NCBI GenBank assembly: GCA_000320545.1
Contig: ADNK01000952.1
Location: 1 to 27,921, forward strand
Direction: 5' to 3'
Length of the DNA: 27,921 nt
Source of the DNA: Bigelowiella natans CCMP2755
Taxonomy: Eukaryota; Cercozoa; Chlorarachniophyceae
In this document: piece by piece, positions 1 through 10,900 of the stretch
Layout of the letters: every line of letters begins with the position of its first letter
Position numbering within the stretch: the first letter of the stretch is position 1
Translations under genes and position numbers: made by a program
The notes under the pieces: model-generated
What the model saw: only the letters and a program-made list of their open reading frames with translations
Told to the model about the DNA's origin: nothing
The model's database searches: none

Positions 1-42
1 AGCGATTATTAGAGCATGCAGCAAACTGTACATTGTCGTCAT

Positions 43-85
43 CGTGTCATCACCATCACCATCACCATCACCATCACCATCACAA
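43..85. repeat. (CATCAC)n hexanucleotide microsatellite
   Basis: Near-perfect CATCAC units, grading into CAT/CGT triplets. In one plus frame it reads as poly-His and in another as Thr-Ile; neither looks like real coding. Confidence 0.85.
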
Positions 86-518
86 TCATCGTCATCATGA
101 ATCTCTTCCAAATCTTGTTCTTCCTCTCTTCGTCGTTCTTCAGGTTAATTCCGTCCACGGGGTGTCGTGTTGCTTGTGGCCTCGTACCTACCGCATCCCT
201 GCGAACGGTGCCTACTAATTAGAAACGCTAGTTGTCCGGAGGGGGGAGCTTGGGGTGGGGAGGGGGGGGGCTCATATTCCTTTTTTACAAGTTTTGTTAC
301 GATGGAGTCATCAACCTCGTAGTGATTGCGGTGGCGGTATTAATTAACCGTGCTGATAACGAAGAAACAGCCCCCTTGTCTGAACCCCAATCATCCGTCG
401 TAATTATTCTTTCTCTCGCATCTTCCAGAGGCGGAGAAAGCACGAAGTAATGGAAGAAATTCAAGGTTCTGTCATCATCTTATAGTTGTTTTGGCCGCTG
501 GAAGCTATGCTATACTCA

Positions 519-566
519 ATAGTTGATCTACCGAATTAACCATGATAGTTGATCTACCGAATTAAC
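519..566. repeat. 26-bp tandem direct repeat, two copies
   Basis: The 22-base block ATAGTTGATCTACCGAATTA + AC occurs at 519-540 and again, identical, at 545-566. CATG separates the copies and TATG follows the second, so the period is 26 bp. It sits just upstream of the TTC array. Confidence 0.9.
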
Positions 567-573
567 TATGGTT

Positions 574-611
574 TTCTTCTTCTTCTTCTTCTTCTTCTTC
601 TTCTTCTTCTT
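574..611. repeat. (TTC)n trinucleotide microsatellite
   Basis: About a dozen uninterrupted TTC units. They are followed by an acceptor-like atcacag at about 618-624, so this could be an exaggerated polypyrimidine tract of an intron on the plus strand. Confidence 0.85.
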
Positions 612-704
612 GTATCATCACAGGAAAGCATCAAGGGACGAAGTGGTGGAGAACGCGTTCTTCATTGGGATCAGGACTCAACGAGGTTCGGGTTATTGTT
701 ATTG

Positions 705-735
<31 letters not shown>
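705..735. repeat. (GT)n microsatellite
   Basis: About 15 GT units. Confidence 0.9.
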
Positions 736-737
<2 letters not shown>

Positions 738-935
738 GTGGGTATGCGTGCAATGGGTGATAATAGGGAAGATAGTGGTTGTAGTAGCAGAAGTGGTGGT
801 TGTACGGTCGTAGCAGCAGTATCCGAAGAAGGAGAAGAGAAAGAACAAGAGAAAAGAGAGGGAAAGAAAGAAAGAGCCCCTCGATTATAGACGTTTGACG
901 TCGTAACGATGCAACTTTTGCTATATTTGTGGAGG

Positions 936-939
<4 letters not shown>

Positions 940-968
<29 letters not shown>
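940..968. repeat. (AG)n microsatellite
   Basis: About 14 AG units preceded by ggagggaggg. Confidence 0.9.
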
Positions 969-1083
969 CACCCTAAATGGACGTGTGCGCAACTGCATAT
1001 GCCTGTAGTGCGTGTCTATGAACACGTTCCTCGCTGAATAAGCCGCCATTTGTTACTATCTCGGGCGTGAGAATGTGCTGTTT

Positions 1084-1084
<1 letters not shown>

Positions 1085-1116
<32 letters not shown>
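1085..1116. repeat. (GT)n microsatellite
   Basis: About 16 GT units. Confidence 0.9.
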
Positions 1117-1118
<2 letters not shown>

Positions 1119-1179
1119 GAATGAGGTCTTTGGAGCTTGGGGGGCACGTCGGATCATTCGTGAATATGGTAGGTTGGAA

Positions 1180-1203
1180 GGGGGGGGGAGGGGGGGGGGG
1201 GGG
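1180..1203. repeat. Interrupted poly-G run
   Basis: A run of G broken by a single A, then an A-rich stretch. Its length in an assembly should be treated as uncertain. Confidence 0.8.
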
Positions 1204-1636
1204 AGAAAAAAAAGAAGGCCCCATGATTCTAGATAAATGAAGAGGAGAACGCGGTTCTGTAGCCTCCAAAGAGAAACTGCTCAATACCGCGGGAGAGGGA
1301 GGCGGGGAGCAGAAAACTTCCTACAGATAGAGATCCATCTTTCTCCTGCTGTTCCTTGGAAACGAATAAATGGCATATCTGATAGATACACTCACTCCAC
1401 AATGGTGGCAGCAGCAGAGGCTGTGTGTAGAGTGTGCGACCCTGGATAGCACCTGATTATTCCTTTTTCTTCTTTTGACGCGGCACGTCAACGCAAAACA
1501 ATGACAATAAAAGGTGAAATATGGAGGAGACATACCTCGTCAGGACGGCACTGTGAATGTAGCTGTCAGGTCATCATCATCGTCATCATTGTTATCACCC
1601 GCCCCCCTCCCTATCCATGTTGTGCATGTATACGAG

Positions 1637-3513
1637 GGCGGTGCATCTTGCCAAAGAGCACCACGCTGAATAGTGTAAACGTGTGAGTGATGGCGACATT
1701 ACCGAGGATGGGCTACAAAATTTTGAAGTGTGCCCCCCCCCCCTGAGAGACTTTCAGAGCCGCTCTCTCACATATTTCATCCTTCCATTCACAGCCACGT
1801 ACGCCTCAAGTACTTGCCCCCAAGCGCATTGGTCGAGGCGAGAGCTGCCCGTGAGAGGAGGAGGAGGAAAAAGATGCTGGTGCAGAAGAAGAAGAAGCAG
1901 CAGCAGCAGCAGCCTGGCAGTAGTAGTAGTACTACTACTACTACTACTACTCCTTCTCCCACCACTGGTGTAAACAATCCTCTCATCAATAAGAAGATAG
2001 AGAAGGTGAAGAAAAAGTGCAACCAACCGCCATCAGAAACGATAAAGAAGGCAATAGCGACGGTGACTACGACGGGGACAATTCCAACCAAGCCCCGCCC
2101 CCCCTCGTCAGGGGTAGTAGGGCAGCGGGAAAGGGGAGCTGCCATTGGGGTGGAGGACCCTACCCATAGAAGTGACGAGATGCATGTCTCCTCCTCGCCA
2201 GTAGACAGCACGAAGAGAAGCGGCCTTAGAAATGACGATGTAAAAGGATTTCGTACTTCTGGTCTCAGTAGCAGTAGCAAAGGCACTACTGGATTAAGCA
2301 GCACAGCCGACCCCGCAGCAACAAATTCACTGTCATCATTGACATCGTCATCATTATCGTCATCTACATCATCATCATCATCATCATCATCGTCGTCGTC
2401 GTGTCGACAAGAGAACCAAGGAACGCGAGCAGGCATGAGGCAGCGGCATCCTCACCAGAGGTATTTATGCTCTCATTATCATCGATAATATATCATTGGT
2501 ACTTTGGTAGGCACAATGGAGAGACGAGAGGGGTTGGGGGGGAGGGGGGAGGGGGGAGGGGGGTGAGTTCATCACACAAATAGAAGCTCACCAAACACCT
2601 CTGTCTCTTTTTCCGCACAACAGCACTATTATCAGCAGCAGTAGCAGCAGCAGTGCAATGGTATCAACACCAATAGCAGCTGTCAAGAAAACTAAGAGCA
2701 AGAGCATGGAACCCTCGAGTAGTAGCAGCAACGACATGATGGCGATTACCCCCATTGTTGTGATGCCTGATGATGGTGGAGGGAGAGGGAAGAAGAAGAC
2801 GCTCAGGATTGTGGAGGGGATGGATACCGGACGGCAAGCTGATGATATGCGTGAATTGAGGAGAGACATCTTTACAGGTCGCTAGTTAATGGCTATGTGT
2901 GAGTGTGTGTGCGTGTGTGTGTTTGTATTGGGTGCATTGCCGCTGCTCTCATCGTCAGTCTTCGCGTCGTATCTATCTATCTCTGGTTAGCCGTCATAAT
3001 TCAATGTAGTCCATGCATGCGTGCACCCTCTTTTAACTCGCAAACTGCCATCGTACGTGCAATCAAGTTGATGGGTCAATACTAACTATGGAAGGTTTCG
3101 CCGGAGATGAAGCGGTGATGGCTACTGATTCGAGAGGCAAGAGCAACAACAACAACATCGGCAACATCGGCAGCAATGTCAGTCAACTCTCCGCGCCTCT
3201 AGCCATGCGCGGAAGCAGCACCCTGGGAGGGAAAAGTGGCGCTAGTGGCAGAGGCAGGGGAGGCAGCTATGGTCGCGGATCGCGATCGTCACGGAAACGG
3301 CGCAACAACATGATGAGGCAATACGGCCAGCATCACCATTATCCTTATGTCGTTCCAGAGGAGCATCAAGGGCAGCAGCGTGAAGAAAAGCAGCAGGGGG
3401 CATCAACGACGGCTGGTGGGCATGGCGATGGCGGCCAGAATGATAATGGGGGCCGTCGTTTTGAAAGGGGGCAAGCTTCAAAGACAACGCCCAAGCGAAT
3501 GAGGAGCGAGTGA
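1637..3513 (+). CDS. 3' end of an unidentified low-complexity protein gene (5' part not resolved)
   Basis: Supported exons are 1795-2460, 2624-2877 and 3095-3513 (TGA stop), joined at GT-AG introns whose phases agree: AG|C at 2460/2624 and G|GT at 2877/3095. The last intron has a TACTAAC branch-like site just before its acceptor. An earlier exon ending at 1682 before GTGAGT keeps phase (GT|C) and may start at 1637 or 1657. After the short stretch HVRLKYLPPSALVEARAARE the product is a basic RRRRKK run, KKKK/QQQQQ, Thr and Ser runs, then an RG patch (SGRGRGGSYGRGSR) and a basic end (TPKRMRSE). That composition suggests a nuclear or RNA-binding protein. The RG/Gln tail after a short HVRLKYLPP strand faintly recalls Sm/LSm proteins, but I found no Sm motif upstream, so I do not claim it. 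Family unknown. Confidence 0.5.
1899..1950. repeat. (CAG)n and (TAG/ACT)n triplet runs inside the coding exon
   Basis: Short CAG and ACT triplet runs in frame encode Gln, Ser and Thr homopolymers of the low-complexity protein. Confidence 0.7.
2335..2400. repeat. (TCA/TCG)n triplet run encoding poly-Ser
   Basis: An imperfect TCATCATCG array, in frame with the upstream exon, encodes about 20 Ser with a few Leu and Thr. On the opposite strand it reads as poly-Asp, which I take as a shadow. Confidence 0.75.
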
Positions 3514-4152
3514 TTCAGATTCTGATTGTTAGACAGAGGCCAGCGTTTGCTACGATACTGCTGCGAGAAATTCTATCATTCAATCAAGTAATGGCTGGTA
3601 GGGGAGAGTTGTACTTCAACGGCAAACCCATAGGCCTATTCGTCTTCGGCGATATAATAAAGCTTTGGTGCGCTCGCCCAGCGTGCTATGTGATGCCAGT
3701 GTTATCATTAGAATGATAAGAAGAATATCGTATCTCCAGGGGAAGTTTAAAAGCATCGAGACTCGTGACGCAATACTATTGTCGGCGTTACGATACAGTC
3801 GCAGCGCTGCTGCAAAACTGTCGATGTATAGCGTAGCGCGCGCGATCGCCACGCAGGCCTGCACAAGCTGAAGTGAGCGCCACATGCAAGTACGTAGAGC
3901 CAAGACGTACGCATGTGCTAGCTTGGCTGAAACAGCTCTGTGTACGTAGTAGCTATCCACAGCAGTGCGCAAAGCGCAAAGCCCGGCATGTACTACTAAT
4001 AAGTTCTCAATCGTGCTCGCCATACTAGCCCGCTTGCCCCGCATCAACGGATTGTTTGCAATAGCTAAATCTGGATTATTGCAACGCACATATGTATCAC
4101 TTGCACTGGGCGCATGCTAGTGCGGGGGCGCAAAATAAATGCTGGTACGTTC

Positions 4153-4169
4153 TACATGCAATGCATGTA
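4153..4169. repeat. Short inverted repeat TACATGCA-A-TGCATGTA
   Basis: A perfect 8-bp inverted repeat around a single A in the spacer between convergent genes. It could form a small RNA hairpin or be a symmetric protein-binding site; function unknown. Confidence 0.6.
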
Positions 4170-4499
4170 AGACGGATGTAATCAATCAAATTAAATTTGT
4201 TCAATGGTCACCTTCACGTAGCTGTACAATGCAGCGGCTACAGCGCTGATATTGAATCTGTGATGGCGACAGCTAGCAGAACCACACATCAATGCTATAC
4301 ATCCTGCGTTATTAGATTCATCATCTAGGTAGGCCATGCAGCGAGCATTCGGATTCAGCGCTACTATATGCTACATGCTACACTGTATCGACCTAGTGCT
4401 GTCGTGCTAGTCTTCTTGTGCGGTAAAAGCGTGGAACAATGCAAGCTAAGAATGTATATTGAGCGCATAGCCCACGCTGTGCGATGTCCAAGCTATGAT

Positions 4500-4513
4500 G
4501 CATGCTAGCATGC
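4500..4513. repeat. 14-bp perfect palindrome GCATGCTAGCATGC
   Basis: Self-complementary over 14 bases. Its 12-base core CATGCTAGCATG recurs at 15868-15879 in the other convergent spacer. Confidence 0.7.
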
Positions 4514-4721
4514 GACGATCCTGTCAGTCCCCGAAATTAAATTATGATATATCTGGACATGATTCCCATTGCTCAACTAAAAACCTCAAACGTAAATCTA
4601 TCCTCCGGCAGGATAAATTCCGCAAACTGTAACAGATCTGTTCGAATTCTTTAACAAAGGCAGGGCGCTTATGATTTCCTGCAGGGGGGTCGTAGATCAT
4701 CGCTTCAAATTAAAGTGCGGT

Positions 4722-7700
4722 TCACGCGATCCAAAGCTTGTCTTCCAGCTCGTGTAGTTTCAGAAAATCCGGGATAAACTTGTGCTTGCTCGGCGGGAGG
4801 AGTTCTTGCAGCAGCGACGTTGACTCGCCTGTAGGTCTATCAGATTCCGCAAAATACTCATATATCTTGATCAAGTCATCGGTCCCCAGACCGTGTTCCA
4901 GGTGCGTTCGAAGAGTCTCGACCTCTGAGCCGAGAGATTTCTGTAAATTTTCGGCCATTCTCTCCGAACGTTTATCCTTGGGGCTGCCCTCTTGTTCTTC
5001 CTGTTTGCTACCGGCATCGCTGTGGAAATTGATGATCCTGAAGTCGTCTTCGCTGTCGCTATTGACCTCTTCGCTTTGTTGGGCTTCGTGATCATGGCAT
5101 TCTTCATCAGGATCGTCTTCGTTCTCATCATCTTTCTCGACGGCTCCGGGTTTGAGGATATCGCGCAAGTAACTGGTCATCTTTATGAAGTCTTTCGCTT
5201 GATTCTTGGCCTCCTCGCCTTCCATAGCCATGCCCTCCTCAGCCGTATCGGCGACGGTCTTGTTTTCAGTGGCTTTAGCACCGCCGACAATCGGCTGCTT
5301 CTCAGCGTCCTTCATCTGGAGCAAGATTTCCCTGTCCTCCTCCAGAGATTCGAGAAGCTGCGACGCTTCAAGCAACTTTGCCACGCGAGGTGTAGACTCG
5401 GGATGATGATGATGCGCCTTGCTTACTCTCTTGTCCTCAGGCTCTGGGGTCGATCGGTTGTCCGCTGCCGACTTCTGTGCGATCTTGACCCATATATCGA
5501 AGCGGTCGAATCCCTTCGAGAGAGCAAGGTTGGATATGCCTGCAAGGCACACGATTCCAGCGTTGAGGGCTCTTGCAACGTCGCGGATGTCCTTCTCGGA
5601 CGTGATTTGCTTGGTCGCTTTCTTGTTGATCTGTTTGAGGGGCTCCCTGCAGGATTCTAGGATCTCGAGGCCCCGCTTCGTTTGCTCGTCCTCCTCGACG
5701 GGCATCTGAAACTTGCCCGACGTTACGTCTTTGTAGAGGCCGATCCTGGCCTTCTTCAGCTTCTTCGCGACTCGCTCGAGCTTTCCCAGGGTGAGCTCAT
5801 AGTGCGTCAGCTGCATCTGGAGCTCCTGCAGATCGAGGGCGCTCTCGATGTCGGCGCCAATCTGTAGGGTGCTCTGCAAGGATGCCAGCTGCGACCTCAG
5901 CTTCTCCAGCGTGGAGGACTCCTCGTCAAGGCTTTTAGCGTCGAGCTTCGCCGGCGAGAGGTTGATACCTAAGTTGGTAGCCCAGCCCTTCCTAGCCTTT
6001 AGTTTCTGCTGCGTCTCTGGGCGGCCCTTTCCACCGCCACGCGACCCCGGCCTTAGAACTGACATCTTCGGCGACTCCGCCTCCCTTTGTTGGCTTGGGC
6101 GGGAATCCGCACTCTTCGTCTTGCTTCTGCTAACAGCAGGCTTCACGATTCGTTTCTTCACGGGTTCGGATATATGCTTCTTGAGAACAGGTGCGTTCCG
6201 GACGATGGTGGCATCTGCACTTTGCCCTCCATTGCGAATCTGTTCCAGCTCGCGCGATGGTATTCTCACTGTTTGGATTTCCTTTTGCTTCAGCCTCACT
6301 GTGAGTTGTTCGTCGCTAACAGGCATTCCTCTCACGGGGACCCTTTTCCTGGCCTTTTGCAGGGCGCTGCTAATGTCGGTGTCCCTTCTCTGCTGCACGT
6401 TGGCTTTCTCTCCTGGCTCTTGCTCTGGCTGCTCTTTCTTCATCTTCTCTTTCCTCCGCTTTTCTTCGCGCTGTTTCATGCGGCGTTCGAATGCCTTCCG
6501 TTTCGCAGCAGCTTTTTTGTCAGGTCCCGACGGTGGTGAATTCTTGCCCAACTCGGCCACAGAACCACTGTCCTCAGCTCCGTGCGCGCCGATGTGAATC
6601 ACTCCTTCAGCCTTCTCTCCTCCTCCGGCCTCATTGGCGGCCTGCTGCCTTGCCAGGAGCATCTTCCGCTGCTCAAAGTTCTCTCTCCTTGCTTTCGCAA
6701 GTTGATCCATTCTCTCCTTGTACTCACGCTTGTGCCTTTCCTCTGGAGATTCTCTTTTCATCATCATCACACCGTCATCATCACCGGCTGGGCTTGAAGC
6801 CATGTCGCCGCCGGGGACATCTCCCCCGAATTCAGTGTTTCTGGCAGCAGTAGCAGTCGCCGCAGTAGCAGCAGCTCGTTGTCGCAATTGTTTTTGATAC
6901 TTTTCATGCTCCCTTTTGTGCCTGTCTCGAATCGATTCTCTCTTCCGAATTACAACGTCAGGTTCCTGCGACTGAACATGTGTACCGTCTCCCATTGCTG
7001 CAGCTTCTCGCTCTTCGCGCTCCCTCTTTTCTTTCAGCATTTTTAGTCGAACTCTTTCCTGGAAGGCCTCCTTCCGAGCCTTTTCCAGCTCTTTGTATTC
7101 TCTCTGATGTCTCTCTTCTGCTGTTTCCCTCCGTCTCAACGCAGGACGTGATGCAGCAGCTGGCTCAGGTTCCCCGACGGGCTGCTGCTCATTTCTTGCT
7201 CGAATGTTCGGTTGATGATGCTGTACTTGGTGGTGGGTGCCATCCCCTTGGGCTGCAGCCTCTCGCTCTTCACGTTCCCGCTGTTCTTTTAGCATTTTTA
7301 GTCGAACTCTTTCCTGGAACGCCTCCTTCCTCGCCTTTTCTAGCTCTTTGTATTCTCTCTGATGTCTCTCTTCTGCTGTTTCACGTCGCCTCATCATTGG
7401 GCGCTGTGCTGATTCGTGGACATCTGCAGAAGACGCAGATTGCGCACCTGTTGCTTCTTGCGCAGGTCTCTGGATTTGCCTGATTTCTACGTCACCAAAG
7501 GGCGATGCGCTTGGGTTATAGGGGTTTTGTTGGCCTTTCATTTTGGCCTGCAACCGCTTCCGATCTTCGAACGCCCTGGTAGATAGCAAAAAATGTTATC
7601 AGATAAAGAAAATCTATCGTGGAACAAGAAAATGGTGGCGAGCGTGTACGCGTGAGACGATGCTGATCGAGAAAGAAATTTCCGCCACAAAGTGGGGGGT

Positions 7701-8865
7701 AACTCACTGGATACGAGCTCTTTTGAGGGCCTCATTATATTCCCTTTCCCTTCTCTCTTTCTCGCTCTCCTGCACTCTCGGCCTGTGGGGAGCACGACCC
7801 TGACAATCAAGCCGCCGCTGCTGCTGTTGCCCTCCCCCCCCCCCTGCATAGGCTGCAGCGGCCGGAGCAAGCTGGTGGCCTCTGACGCTACTCGGAGCTG
7901 GTGACGGGCGCTGAGGCAACCCATCAACAGCTACAACCTCCCCAAATTGGAAGTTATCCTGTGCATTGGCGCTCTCTTCTGCGGTGGCCTGCACCACCAT
8001 GGCATTTGCTATCACATTCTTCGGTTTATAGTAGCTGTTCTGTACTGCGGCGGCGACATCGCTGGGAGCGGCGGCAGCCTCCTGGACACGCTGTAGCCTT
8101 CCCTGATACCCAGCTTGAACGCGTCCTTCGTGCCTGGCGCGGTTGTTCTGAGCAGCCCTTCGATTGTCCCAGTACATCTGCTCTCGCTGCATCCTCAGGA
8201 CCCGATCCTGCTCGCGGAGCTTGCGGAGTTGTTCCTCCCTTCTGATTTCAGCCTCTCGCCTCCGCATCTCCCCCCTCCGCTGTGCCTCCAGCATCTCCGC
8301 TTTTCGTTTCGCAGCAAACGCGGCGCGCTTGCGCTTCAATTCCTCAGCCTGCTTCTTTCTCTTCAGCTCCTCCTCAGCCTGCTGCCGATGCAGGTCCAGA
8401 AGCTGCTTGCGATGCGCTTGCTGCGCGGCATGTACCTGCCTGTGAGCCAGTACGCCAGCAGCGTGTCGCTTCTCTCTCTTTCTCGCCTCTACGTTTGAGG
8501 CTGCATTGGCACTTGGCCGTTTCGATTCCGGGCGCTTTGACTCTCTTCTCCGAGGTAGTTCCTCTTTGTTGCTGGCCGCTTTCTCTCTCTTCGCCCCGAG
8601 CCTCTTCGCCTCCTGCCCCCCCTTGTCGTTATACGATATAGGGCCATGTATCACCGTATGCGAGAATTCCTCCTTTTGAATGCGAAAACAGGTTGTCATC
8701 TTGATTGGCGAATGAGCAAGTTTCGCGGGAAAACGATTCGGTTATCAGCGGGAATGTATAGACGTTCGAGCAACCTGTATCTTCCCTGAAGTCAAAAAGC
8801 GCTCGATCTGGCCCTTGAACCATTTTTTCCTCAATACCTGGCATTATTGCTTGTTGCTGAGAAAC

Positions 8866-8901
<36 letters not shown>

Positions 8902-10472
8902 CAACAACAACAACAACAACAAGAAGTATTTCTGATAAGGTGCATACCGTGTTTACTGTCGGCCGATTCTTCGGGTTCTTGTTCAAAAGCTTCATCACCT
9001 AAGAATGGAGGAATTTATGCGCCCCCGAAAGACGGTAATTTATTAACGATGAGGTCGATGACTGACCAAGTTTCTCATATTTGCGCTGAAGGTTCGTGGC
9101 ATCGGCGGAGGGTTGCTGTTACAGATCCGTCTGACCAACGCTTCCATGCTGTGATGGGATTATGGATGAGATTCAATGAAATCGTGCGAGGTTAGCTCAA
9201 TACTTGCAGCCGACCTGTTCGCGAGAAAAGGGTGACGAAGGCAGCAAAGCTCGTACATCAACACGCCAACCTTAATATCAATAAATTGCATTGTTATTGA
9301 AGTTTTCCCCCAAGAAGATTCAGATTGCCCTACCGCCCACATGTCTGATTTGTTGGCATAAGGCTTGTTTTTGCAGATCTCGGGGGATAGGTAGTAAGGA
9401 GTTCTAGAACACACAATTGAATAGGGTTATTTACCAAAATGTGGACGTCACTCACACCCAAATACTCAAACATGTGATATCTCACCGACAATATTACATT
9501 CCGTAGATTATGCACATTTTGTAACTTATTTCTATCAACATTGAAAGAACAATTGATCAAGTGAAAGTAAAATTCCTACGCTTTCAAGAGGTAGACCTGC
9601 TTACCCTATCTGAGTTTTTGCCAGAGCTTCTGTGTGTTTGAGAGTCTTCGCGATGCCAAAATCCCCCAATTTGACCATACCTACGAATGTTATGTTTTGC
9701 CTTGAGTCCAAGGTGAGCGTTGCTTTAGATTACGGTGTGACTAACCGTTTTTCATCAAGAAAACATTCTGAGATTTAATATCTCGGTGTAAAATTTTGCG
9801 ATCGTGGATGTGCTTCAAGGCCAAGCATATCTGTATCGTCCAGTCCACGATCTGAAGGGAGTTATCGGAACTAAGTCTTCGGTTGCGAACAAATTTGGAA
9901 TTTAATGTAGAATCTACAGCAACCTTCTTTTCTCTGAAATATCTTCCTCTCTGTTTCTTTATCTTTTCTTCGAGGTCTCCACCGTCAGCAAAGTCCATCG
10001 CTATGTAAATGAGGTTTTTCCTCCCTTTTTTCTAATGGTAACGGGGAAGATAATTAGTTGGCCAGGTTTGCATTGCGTTTGTCTGAGGCATTGATTGACC
10101 TTTTCAAACCATTCTTTGTATCCGATAATATTCGGATGTGCCATCTTCTCAAGGAAGTCTATTTCTTTCATGGCACTCTGTGTTAGCGATCACAAGATAA
10201 GATCAGTGCTGGAGAGAAGGAGCTAGGGGTTGTTTTGCTGATAATCAAATCTCAGCAGCAGACCTTTTTGTTCTCTTTTTCAGAGCAATCGAGCTCTTTC
10301 ACAACAAATGTTTTCCCAGTCCTCTTCAATTTTGCAAGGAACACCTTCGCAAGAATGGCAAGCAAGTTGGGTGAGCTGATGCCTCATCATCAAATTCCCA
10401 AAGTGTAGACAACAAACCTACCTTTCCGAAGCCTCCCTCGCCGAGTTTCTTCAAAACCTCGTACTTCTCCAT
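4722..10472 (-). CDS. NIMA-related protein kinase, NEK1/NEK5 type, with long coiled-coil tail
   Basis: A Ser/Thr kinase likely to act at the ciliary base or on microtubules, by homology to NEK1/NEK5. Thirteen exons on the minus strand: 10472-10422, 10344-10264, 10177-10100, 10031-9924, 9851-9746, 9680-9605, 9403-9334, 9270-9215, 9148-9067, 8998-8948, 8837-8775, 8699-7708 and 7575-4722 (stop). They sum to 1555 codons plus stop, in frame throughout. The start [17 protein letters not shown] matches NEK starts. Kinase domain is about residues 4-258: glycine loop G11-G16, Lys33, Glu49, HRDIKSQN (catalytic Asp130), DFG Asp148 and TPYYLSPE at 168-175. All catalytic residues are present. [10 protein letters not shown] after the domain is also NEK-like. 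The tail is a basic Arg/Glu/Lys coiled coil with several copies of the NEK1/5 motif YxELxKARxxxFxER. The last about 65 residues ([20 protein letters not shown] to the C-terminus) resemble the conserved C-terminal block of NEK1/NEK5. The exon 12 start (8699 or 8672, both in frame) is uncertain. Confidence 0.88.
7035..7380 (-). repeat. Near-identical 255-bp tandem duplication inside the NEK-like tail
   Basis: The block beginning [20 protein letters not shown] occurs twice with a period of 255 bp (85 codons). The DNA at about 7036-7130 and 7291-7385 is almost identical, including synonymous positions. This indicates a recent in-frame duplication. More diverged copies lie in the same exon ([18 protein letters not shown] and [19 protein letters not shown]) and across the exon 12/13 junction ([20 protein letters not shown]). 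Confidence 0.8.
8868..8922. repeat. (CA)n then (CAA)n compound microsatellite in a NEK intron
   Basis: About 16 CA units followed by about 7 CAA units, inside the intron 8947-8838. On the coding strand it reads (TTG)n(TG)n just upstream of the acceptor. Confidence 0.9.
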
Positions 10473-10900
10473 AATGTCTAAGTGGGGTGGTGTAAATCCT
10501 TCCACTAAAGTTTCCTACTTCGTGCGCGCCCCCTCCGTAAACGCACGCCGGCTCCCTCGATGTGGTTTTGTTCGTTTAACGTTTGGCCGGTTACTCCCTT
10601 GTCTGTTGTGAGTACGAGCTCGTGCAGCCTTGCTTTTTTTTAAAAAAATCACCGCTACTAACCGATATCGTGAAGAAATAAGTGGTGATTGAGCGTTGCG
10701 ACAAGGGTTAATTACGAAGTGTTCTTCTATGGAAAAAAAAGGATGGCATTTTATCAGTGCGACTTGGAGAATTGCGCGGGAAAACCTGCGTTTTCTTCCT
10801 TTTTCGCCAACATCAGCCGGCTGCGAGCAGTGCCTGCTCGGAATTTCCCCCCCTTCCTATTCAGAGAGCCGGCAGCCGGTTGTACGGCAACTAATACGCT
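10473..10900. promoter_or_regulatory. Divergent spacer, probable bidirectional promoter (NEK-like / PHAF1)
   Basis: 428 nt separate the NEK-like start codon (minus, 10472) from the PHAF1 start codon (plus, 10901). The spacer must hold both 5' UTRs and the promoter signals. A T8A7 tract lies at about 10634-10648. I see no TATA box that I would defend. Overlapping plus-strand ORFs here run into other frames of PHAF1 exon 1 and are discounted. Confidence 0.5.

Larger units (their letters stand above)
1..1636. other. Microsatellite-rich stretch without an assignable gene
   Basis: I could not assemble a coherent gene here. The stretch holds a hexanucleotide CATCAC array (about 43-85), a 26-bp tandem repeat (519-566), a TTC array, two GT arrays, a GA array and an interrupted poly-G run. 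Several short pieces look like possible exons of the plus-strand gene that follows: acceptor-like cag/ag sites occur before 112, 430 and 625, but the pieces are open in more than one frame and none matches a family I know. Long open frames here mostly translate the simple repeats (poly-His, poly-Leu, poly-Val/Cys). Confidence 0.5.
3514..4721. other. Convergent intergenic spacer with palindromic motifs
   Basis: This lies between the 3' ends of the low-complexity gene (plus) and the NEK-like gene (minus), so it holds both 3' UTRs. No convincing ORF. It is rich in GCATGC, TGCATG and CTAGC words. It contains a 14-bp palindrome GCATGCTAGCATGC (4500-4513) and an 8-bp inverted repeat with a one-base centre (4153-4169). 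An AATAAA lies at about 4135 on the plus strand, rather far from the stop at 3513 to be sure of. Confidence 0.6.

Noticed and set aside
33-218. ORF with a poly-His run
   Set aside because: The His run is the translation of a CATCAC microsatellite, and the remainder shows no recognisable protein signal.
549-890. ORFs reading poly-Leu/poly-Phe and Cys-Val runs
   Set aside because: They arise from TTC and GT arrays. The flanking stretch is open in all three frames, so openness is not evidence.
4992-6597. Long plus-strand ORFs (up to about 250 codons) opposite the NEK tail
   Set aside because: They are antisense shadows of a long, compositionally biased exon. The minus strand carries the motif-bearing protein with matching splice phases.
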